Part shown: positions 25,301 through 31,626 of the stretch, piece after piece | How positions within the stretch are numbered: position 1 is the stretch's first letter | Layout: every line of letters starts with the position of its first letter | NCBI GenBank assembly: GCA_024220525.1 | Contig: JAMYWO010000226.1 | Location: 5,452-37,077 of the forward strand | Direction of reading: 5' to 3' | DNA: 31,626 nucleotides | Source of the DNA: Cochliopodium minus | Taxonomy: Eukaryota; Discosea; Himatismenida; Cochliopodiidae | Made by a program: the position numbers and the translations under genes | Notes under the pieces: generated by a model | What the model was told of the DNA's origin: nothing | What the model saw: the letters and a program-made list of their open reading frames with translations, nothing else | The model's database searches: none

Positions 25301-25382
25301 ATAATGCTTCATTGGACAATAAATAGGTTGTCCTTGATAGATGAAATGTTGTATGATCGAATCTATGGGAAAGATGGCTCAT
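13400..25382 (-). CDS. Giant ROCO kinase: RCC1 repeats - LRR - Roc GTPase - COR - protein kinase - propeller-like tail
   Basis: Exons in transcript order: 25382-25122, 24978-24681, 24581-24049, 23960-23519, 23460-23431, 23223-22957, 22567-22407, 22355-22259, 21840-21601, 21248-20928, 20731-20469, 20018-19759, 19386-19152, 19030-18890, 18622-18145, 17923-17297, 16995-16895, 16735-16582, 16288-16094, 15587-15300, 14820-14252, 14059-13768, 13701-13400; 2184 aa, open throughout. Residues 1-about 790: two RCC1 blocks split by a helical insert (about 365-430). About 865-915: LRR (LKYLDLSNNKITEIP). Roc: P-loop GKEGVGKT (970-977), DFGGQQ (1017-1022), VVVGTHID. COR: LSPQWLANRM, Asn-rich loop (1392-1436), CYQC...CNLC. 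Kinase: GKGSFG (1542-1547), VAIK (K1563), HRDLRCPN (1661-1668), DFG (1686-1688), ERPSF. Tail 1850-2184 reads like a degenerate beta-propeller (VWAFSIL, GEIYVFDL, EIKIFDS). LRRK2 and Dictyostelium Roco proteins share the Roc-COR-kinase core. The kinase looks active; exons 10, 11 and 16 each span two domains, arguing for one protein. Confidence 0.9.
14821..15299 (-). other. 479-nt A/T-rich intron of the ROCO gene
   Basis: This intron interrupts the kinase C-lobe between DLIE and AILKHELRP. Donor gtaaaa, acceptor taaaaag. It contains repeated ATAATTATAATATCAA-type words but no ORF, RNA or mobile element that I can recognise. Confidence 0.75.
15588..16093 (-). other. 506-nt intron of the ROCO gene with reversed strand skew
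   Basis: This is the longest intron in the window, between EEVLG and ANFTTVPPE of the activation loop. The + strand is T-rich here, so the transcript is A-rich, unlike most introns of this gene. A phrase around gtaaaaagtaaagttt...atctcttcc occurs twice (about 15764-15793 and 15865-15894), a diverged internal duplication about 100 bp apart. No gene is seen inside. Confidence 0.6.
19478..19640. repeat. (AAATT/AAAATT)n simple repeat in a ROCO intron
   Basis: This is a long run of AATTAAA and AATTAAAA units within the intron 19387-19758 of the Roc domain region. Length variants are mixed. No coding potential. Confidence 0.8.
21905..22250. repeat. Imperfect ~120-bp tandem repeat (minisatellite) in a ROCO intron
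   Basis: About three diverged copies of a unit containing AAATAAACAAGAGAA, then AAATTTAAAAATAAAGTAAA, then AATAATATTAAAAAAT. The word AAACAAGAGAA recurs near 21932, 22021, 22057 and 22139, giving spacings near 117-126 bp between like copies. It fills most of the intron 21841-22258 between two RCC1 exons. Confidence 0.65.
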
Positions 25383-25483
25383 TTTTTTTTTTTTTTTGAA
25401 TATTTAAATTTTTTAACTGAAAAATAAAAAAAAATTGAGAAAGAAGCATATTAGAGATTGTATAAAAAGAAATATCTAACAAG
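25383..25483. promoter_or_regulatory. Compact 101-bp bidirectional promoter
   Basis: Only 101 bp separate the ATG of the ROCO gene (-) from that of the secretory protein gene (+). A TATAAAAA run at 25461-25468 lies 16 bp before the rightward ATG, which would imply a very short 5' leader if it is a true TATA box. A long T run (25382-25397) sits next to the leftward start. Confidence 0.45.
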
Positions 25484-28400
25484 ATGAATAAATCTCTCTT
25501 TTTAATTCTTTTCATATTTTTTGTTCATTTTTCATTAAATCAAGAACCTGAATTGGATATAGAGCATGGATGGTTGAAAGAAGATCTTATCAAGGATGAA
25601 TTCACTCCAAGTTCCAAAAAAATAGAGAATTTTGATATGTCAGAAGAGAAATGGTTGGCGAGTCATAATTTACAGACTTATTTCGAAATATTTCCAGTGA
25701 AGAAAATATCAATTCCAATCTACATCAATCTAATCTTTCTGGGTAAAATACCTTTCTTTAACCAATTATTTATGTATTACTCAATACAAGAAAACATTTG
25801 ACGATTTTATTGATAGATACTTGAGATCTTTTTATATAGATAAGATGATTCAAAGAATAATGGATTTTATTACAAACATATAATTCTTATACAATCAAAT
25901 AATTTTCCAAATAAATTTTTTGGGATCATTCTTGATGAACATATCTTTATTTGAAAGATATATTTTATTTTTTGCAATTCTTGGTTTAATGTCATAAAGT
26001 TAATAAAATTTAAAATATAATTTTAAAAGATACACGTCTCTGATTAAATATTTTGATTTTAATCATTAATATACCTTAATATAAAGGATTTGATGGAGAT
26101 GGCAATGATGCCATACAATTGGTAGATGAGAATCTCGAATTATGGTTTGAACATGTGACACATCAACTTCCACATATAGTATTGCCCGTGGGAGAAGAAC
26201 AAACAAACACAAAGAAAATTAAAATGGAGGATACAAAACTTGATTACATCTATTCAATCAATGTTATCAAGTTAGATCCTATGGTAAACACAATCATTGA
26301 AGATGTATTAGTATGGGGAGTTAGAGATGAATATAATACGTAAAAACTTTTTTTTAATTAATTTTTTTAACTTTATTTTTTAAACTTTATTTTTTAAACT
26401 ATATTTTTTAAGTTTATTTTTAAACTTTATTTCCATTCATTTTAATAAACTTTATTTTTATTTTCATTTTTATGAAATTTTTTAAGAAAATTAATTTTTT
26501 ATTCATTTATTCAAAATACTTTTTGTTTTTTTTTTTATTTTTCTTTTTTTGTAGTGCAGATTCAAAGAAAGGAAACATATGTTATGTCGACTCATACAGA
26601 GTGACCACCGTCCTACATTCCTTATTAGACCATCTCAAACTAACCAAGTCATACACACTCTTCGTGATGAACCCAAAGAAGCCCCTCCCCCAAAAGAAGC
26701 AACAGTACGGATACAGAACCGGGTTTTCCCAAACAGAAATCGACACATTGTACAACTCTACTTACAAATACGAGCTAGTCACTTTGCTTAATGGAAACAA
26801 GTATAAAGGTGATCAAAGATTTAGTAAACTTCCTCCCATTAAGGAGTCTTTGGAGAAGGGCGAGCAGGGGAAGGTCACAACCACCAATTTTCAGTACCAG
26901 TCTCTTCAGTGGGCCAAGTGGTATGTTTCTACTTACAGTGATAATGATAATGAAATCGGAGTTCATGACTTTATTCCAAAGGCTTGTAGGTAAAAACCTT
27001 TTATTCAATAAATAAATCAAAATGAGTTTTAAATAATAAAATTAAAATTTAAAAATAAAAATTGAAAAATAAAAATAAAATATTAATAAAAATTAAAAAT
27101 TAAAAAATTAAAAAATAAAAATAAAAAATAAAATAATAAAAAAATAAAAAAATAAATAATAAATAAATAAAAATAAATAAATAATAAAATAAAATAATTT
27201 TTTTGAAAAAAAGATATGAAAGAGACGAAGAAGACAGAGATATCAGATGTGTTTCGCTTGCTAAAACAGAACATTTGGATATTTACAATTATACCAAACA
27301 TTTGGCAAAGTTTGGGGCAGATCACGAAAGAAAGTATCTCAGAGACATAATTGAGAGAGGGAATTACGCAAAACAAGAATGTTTAGTTGATGCATGGGTA
27401 TCTCACGAAAGATTTGCTTTCATTGATCTTTCTGCAGGTCCTTTTAATTGGTAAAAAAACTTTTTAAAAAATAAATAAAAAAAATTGAAATCAAACTCAA
27501 AAAATTTATTTAAAAAAAAATAAAAATTAAAAAAAAACAAATTAAAAAAATTTTTAAAATAAATAAATAAATAAATTTATTAAAGGGGTCCTCTTTTCGT
27601 TGCGGAAGGAGTTAAGACTGAAGATACTTTCCCTTTATTTCCTAAACTCAACCAAACTTCGGAGGCTCACAGTAAAAGAGTTGAGAAACAGATGAATACT
27701 CTTAAAAAACAATACTCCGACATGTGTTTCGGAGATGACAGAGAAACTAACAGGTAAAAAAAAAAAACATTTTTAAAATTAATTAAATTAAAAATTTTGA
27801 TTAAAATTAATTTAAAATTAAATGAAAAAATAATAAATTGATTTAAAATAAAATTTATTTAAAATTTAATGAAAAAAAAAAAAACAAAGCTTTGTTTGCG
27901 ACAGTCTCACAGAAAAAATCAGAAAACTTTCTAAAGAAGCAATAGAGGAAAAAAATTTCTTCTTCGGCGTCGACGGAAACAAAGAAGAAATGGCAGTAGG
28001 CAACACACAACTCGACTACTGGCTCTCCGACCTCGGCGCCCTCATCTCCTCCAGCCTCCGCCACGTCTTCTCGCCAGGAGTTCCGCTCTTCCGCACACAC
28101 TTCTCCGAAAGAGTTTCTTTCGACATTTTCGTTATTTCCGATCATGATTCTTTCGATCCTTTGGGGGAGAACTTCTTTGAGATGGGCGAATTCAAGAAGG
28201 AGATGTTGCGTTTCAAGCTCAAGCAGCAGGAGTTCTCTTTCAACGTCAAGCTCATCAAGATGTCTGAGGATCCTTATGTTTCCATCGCTTTCCAAAATTC
28301 TCTCAAGTCTTCTGTTTTGCCTGACCTCAACGCTGATGGTTCTTTTACTCACAAACAACAGTTGTACATCGATTCTAAAGTAAAAAAAAAATATTGTATT

Positions 28401-28813
28401 TTAATTTTTTTTTTCATTGTTTTTATTTTTTCTCAAAATTTTAATTCTTGTTTTTGTTTTGTTTTTATTTAATTTTTTTTTTTTTTTCATTTTTAAAAAA
28501 TTTCATTTCATTTTATTTTTTAATTTTAGTTTTTTATTTTATTTTTTCTTTTTTCTATTAATTATTTTTAAAATTTTCTATAAAGGAAGTGAGAAGACAG
28601 TTGAGATCAATGTATAGACAAGACCAAAACCTTAGAATAACAGAAGAGCAAAAGGGAATCAAGAAAGGCGGGAAAATCGTCAAAAATACTCGACACATCC
28701 CCGTTTACATCTTCTCCGTCAACTACGATACTCCCGTCTTAGTTGACAAATATTACCAAGCTAAAGCTCTCCAAAATATGGTTGTTGCTGTTCAATCAAA
28801 CTTTTTTAAGTAA
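25484..28813 (+). CDS. Secretory-pathway protein resembling the plant DUF7906 family
   Basis: Exons: 25484-25742, 26087-26339, 26555-26989, 27214-27450, 27586-27753, 27890-28379, 28586-28813; 689 aa ending TAA. Residues 1-19 (MNKSLFLILFIFFVHFSLNQ start) form a clear signal peptide, so the product enters the ER. Recognisable blocks: YFEIFPVKKISIPIYINLIF then LGFDGDGNDAIQL (86-98), and RFAFIDLSAGPFNWGPLFV (about 382-400). I remember similar VFVGFxGDGN and F-D-(L/V)-(S/T)-A-G-P blocks in plant membrane proteins such as At3g28720/At5g58100 (DUF7906). Their molecular role is unclear to me, and At5g58100 has been linked to pollen-wall formation. No second membrane segment is evident, so this copy may be lumenal or secreted. 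NST and NQT sites could be N-glycosylated. Five of six introns end in AAG. Confidence 0.83.
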
Positions 28814-29119
28814 TTTTAAATTTGAAATTTTTACTTTTTATTATTTTTATTTTTTAATTCTGTTTTAATCTTTTTATTTTTATACTTTTTATTTTTTAAA
28901 ATTTTTTTGTTTTTATTCTGTTTTAATCTTTTTATTTTTTATTTTTTATTTTTTATTTTTTATTTTTTATTTTTTATTTTTTATTTTTTATTTTTTATTT
29001 TTNATTTTAATTTTAATTTTAATTTTAATTTTAATTTTAATTTTAATTTTAATTTTAATTTTAATTTTAATTTTAATTTTTTATTTTTATATTCATTTTT
29101 ATTTTTTATTTTTTGGATT
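28814..29119. repeat. Convergent intergenic microsatellites with an undetermined base
   Basis: This 306-bp spacer lies between convergent stop codons. From about 28930 to 29002 it is (TTTTTTA)n. One N stands at 29003. From 29004 to about 29080 it is (ATTTTA)n. The N sits at the junction of the two repeats and probably marks an unresolved or joined assembly position, so the true length is uncertain. No gene is seen. Confidence 0.85.
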
Positions 29120-30576
29120 TTACGTGGTTTCAGGGGAAAAAGGGCTGTAAATGTTAAGCAATTCTGCCAACTCAGAAGAGTACTTAGAAGAGTAGATTTT
29201 CTCTATGTATTTCGCAAACTTTTTGAAATGAGACTTTTCCGTTGTTTGTCCTTCTTCGCTGAAAAACTTTTTTATTATCCTTTAAAAAAAAATGGAAAAA
29301 ATAAAAATAAGAAAAAAAAAATAAAAAAAATAAAAATAAGAAAAAAAAAATAAAAAATAAAAAATAAAAATTTTTTTTAATAATAGCAAAACTGATGATA
29401 AAAAAATTAAGTTTGTTTACTCTATTTTTAATTCTTCATAAGATAATGGTATGAAATGTTCGGCAGGTACTTCTATGAAGCTCTAAACAAAATTTAATTA
29501 TTTTAAGAATTTATTTAATAATTTATCTTTATTTTAAGAATTAATTTAACTTGTTTTAATAATTGTTTAAACAATTTATTTAAATTAAATTTAATGTAAA
29601 AATAAAGAAATAATTATTTATACCCTGACATCTTTGAAGGAACGATTTCTCTCAATGGCTTTTTGAAGGCAAATGATGAAATAGATGATGAGACCAAAGA
29701 TGATGAAGATGAAGATGGAATCCCAGAAAGACAAGCCTATCTCGTTCATTATCATCTCGTAGTTTTCCTCCAAAACCTCTGCTTTATCCTTGAAATCATC
29801 CAACACAACATTCATCACATCCTTTATGTTGTGGATATCCTTCACATTATGGATCTCCTTCTTCTCCTTTTTTTCTTTCCTCTTTTTCTTTTTACTAACA
29901 CCCGATGTGGTGTTTGATTCTGATGCATTATCTGTTGATGTTGTGGTATTTGATTCCAATGCATTTTCTTCTAATGTGCCATTAACTTTATTATCTTGAA
30001 TTGTACCATTTGATTGTGATGTATCTGCATTATCTTGATTTGAATCTTTTTTAATTGGAAATCAATTTTATATTAAAGAAACATGACAACTAGTTGTTTG
30101 ATTTTACCTTTTGATTCTTTAATTGAATTATTTTCTTCGGACAAATCGTTATTTTTATCTTTATTCTCTTCGTTAGGTTGAAATTGAATCTCTTCTTTGG
30201 TTGGTAGAACAGAATCAATGGGATTGGGTGAATTTTTCTCATTTTCAGATCTGATATCGGCGATATCATTAGATTCAGAACCTTGTTGATGTTCATCATT
30301 TTTTTCAGTTGCCTCAATAACATTATCATTGTATGTCACATTTGTATTATCCAATGCTATCTCTATATTTTCTGATGAAATCAAATTATTTTCATCTCCT
30401 CCTTTTACTGGTTCATTATTGAAATTCTCAATGTGAATTTTTGTTCTCTCCTCAACAATGTTTTCATTTTTATCTTCTGAATTTGCTTTTTCTTTTACTT
30501 CTTCTTCGTTTTGGATTTGAGAAAATACAATAGAAAACAGAAGAAAGAAATAAAGCAAATAATAAATAGATTTCAT
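29120..30576 (-). CDS. Signal-peptide, single-pass (type I) membrane protein of unknown function
   Basis: Exons in transcript order: 30576-30108, 30045-29624, 29482-29421, 29279-29120; 370 aa ending TAA. I recognise no family. Residues 1-19 (MKSIYYLLYFFLLFSIVFSQ start) are a signal peptide. A long acidic, Asn/Glu/Ser-rich region follows, probably disordered, with several N-x-S/T sites (NVT, NGT, NTT). Next come a very basic stretch (SKKKKRKEKKEKKE), a predicted helix (KDVMNVVLDDFKDKAEVLEE) and a hydrophobic segment (SIFIFIIFGLIIYFIICL) that is a clear membrane helix. The remaining ~80 residues would be cytosolic and mostly helical (FFSEEGQTTEKSHFKKFAKY). The exon at 29482-29421 ends at GA|gtaaac; reading on would stop at once, while splicing to 29279 restores the frame. 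It lies 125 bp downstream of the CDC123 gene on the same strand. Confidence 0.77.
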
Positions 30577-30701
30577 TGGTTTGTTTTCTATATTTTTTTA
30601 TTATTTTTTTATATTTTTTTTTGAACTTGAATATATATTTTTGTTTGTTTCTATCTAAGAGGGAGATTAAAATAGAGATTTGATAAACAGATGAGATTTG
30701 C

Positions 30702-31626
30702 TCAATTCTGTTGTATTCCCAATTCATTATCGACTTTGTTGAATAAATCTCTCCAAATAACAGATTTAACCTGATTATGAATCAAATTATCAACTTTTTG
30801 CTTTTCCATTCTGAATTCAAAGGGAGATTCTCCAAACAAAAGGCTCTTATCTTTTTCCCAATCGAACATGCAAGAAGAAGTTCCATTCCCCTCGTAATCT
30901 CTGAAAGGATTCAACTCAATTATGTAGCATTTATCATTTTCAAAATCAACAACAAAATCTTATCAATAAAATCAACATAAATCATCAAAACAATCAAATA
31001 AGCGTTTTAAAAATTAGAAATTATTTTACCAACAACAGCACTACAATTTTTATTTCCAAATTTTTCAGATAGAACCTTTGGAAATAAAGTTTTCACTTCT
31101 TCGAAAAATTTCTGTACTCTTTTCAAATATTCATCCTTTTTATCGATCAGATTTTGAAAGTAGACATGATGATAGTATTGGCATAAAGCGGTCAATTTGT
31201 TTTGATAAATGAATCCACGAAATTCATTGCTGATAGGAATGGTAACCCATTCTCTCAAAATGACATGTTGGCTCCATTCTTTTTCATTTTCCAAAGCGAG
31301 TTCTAAATCTGTTTTAATTCTTTCAGATCTTTTAAAAAATTCCAAACATTGATCTCCATTATCACATTTCAATGCTTCAATATGTGCTGTTGAAAGAAAT
31401 ATTGTCAAATTTTATTTATATTTTTAAAATATTGGTTATAAAGGTTTTATTTGTTATCACCTCTATAGATACATGCTACCTTTGCATTATCATCCTTTTC
31501 TTTTGATTCTGTATAATATTTTCTGTACAAATCTTCAGTTCTTTGGCCGGCCATAGAAGCATCTTTTGGAGATCTTGAACTTAATTTACAAAAAGCACCA
31601 GATGAATTGAATTTTTTGATTGCCTG
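30702..31626 (-). CDS. CDC123/D123-family protein (eIF2 assembly factor type), N-terminus beyond window
   Basis: Exons in transcript order: >31626-31461, 31386-31030, 30958-30702; 259 residues visible, ending TGA. CDC123 is an ATP-grasp-fold cytosolic protein that promotes assembly of the eIF2 translation-initiation complex. Diagnostic blocks: FCKLSSRSPKDA near the window edge (matching the family's F-x-K-L-x-x-x-S-P-K-D-A), ILREWVTIPISNEFRGFI, LTALCQYYHHVYF, FVVDFENDKCYIIELNPF, and a closing SLLFGESPFEFR. The IELNPF motif holds the acidic and Asn residues that bind Mg-ATP in the family. The order and spacing are as expected, and only the first part (start codon and early strands) is missing. 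No sign of decay. Confidence 0.92.

Noticed and set aside
13400-25382. Reading the RCC1 part and the ROCO part as two separate genes
   Set aside because: The RCC1 blade motif GNNDHG|EAMTGD is completed by the same exon that carries the first LRR. There is no stop, start or promoter-like gap between them.
27855-28358. 167-aa open frame on the - strand
   Set aside because: It is antisense to exon 27890-28379 of the secretory protein gene, which has the correct splice phases. The antisense product has no recognisable domain.
28907-29353. 148-aa + strand open frame crossing the N
   Set aside because: Mostly translated microsatellite (FYFLF, FNFN repeats) followed by the antisense of a minus-strand exon.
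1-31626. Transposons, insertion sequences, CRISPR or prophage content
   Set aside because: No transposase, integrase or reverse transcriptase motif and no spaced direct repeat array was found; the repeats are A/T simple sequence or intronic minisatellite.

Overview
This window is nuclear DNA of an AT-rich, intron-dense unicellular eukaryote. Coding exons have mixed composition and a standard stop-codon set. They are cut by about 62 short introns (roughly 50-500 nt) that are almost pure A/T. Introns usually begin GTAAAA and end TAG, CAG or, very often, AAG. The protein types (ROCO kinase, several RCC1 proteins, ankyrin protein, Asn-rich linkers) suit a free-living amoeboid protist. Anaeramoeba (Metamonada) or an amoebozoan would fit, but that is an impression and not a placement. 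I see no rRNA, tRNA, transposon, CRISPR or bacterial feature. All gene models were spliced by hand, and every one keeps a single open frame through all its junctions.

Layout: (1) 1-5166 +, a 5'-truncated CHD6-9/Kismet-type chromatin remodeller. (2) 5281-6771 -, an ankyrin-repeat protein. (3) 7470-9406 +, a stand-alone RCC1-repeat protein. (4) 9540-11454 -, a Sir2 deacylase whose catalytic domain is split by a 4CXXC (CDCA7/R1-type) zinc finger. (5) 11726-12710 +, a Lys-rich protein with two PPPY motifs and repeated UIM-like segments. (6) 13029-13286 +, an 85-aa CUE-domain protein. (7) 13400-25382 -, a 23-exon, 2184-aa protein with RCC1 repeats, LRR, Roc GTPase, COR, protein kinase and a propeller-like tail. 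(8) 25484-28813 +, a secretory-pathway protein resembling the plant DUF7906 family. (9) 29120-30576 -, a signal-peptide, single-pass membrane protein of unknown function. (10) 30702->31626 -, a CDC123/D123 protein, truncated at its N-terminus by the window edge.

Genes are tightly packed and mostly alternate in strand. Convergent pairs are separated by 113-306 bp. Divergent starts lie as little as 101 bp apart. The longest gene-free stretch is 698 bp (6772-7469) and carries a perfect 15-bp inverted repeat.

The window is not an operon-like system. Two chromatin genes (CHD remodeller, Sir2-4CXXC) and two candidate ubiquitin-linked genes (PPPY/UIM-like, CUE) lie close together, but co-function is only inference. 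The strongest candidates for new biology are the two domain architectures: the RCC1-LRR-Roc-COR-kinase protein and the Sir2 domain with an embedded 4CXXC finger. The heavy use of AAG 3' splice sites is the most notable genome-level feature.
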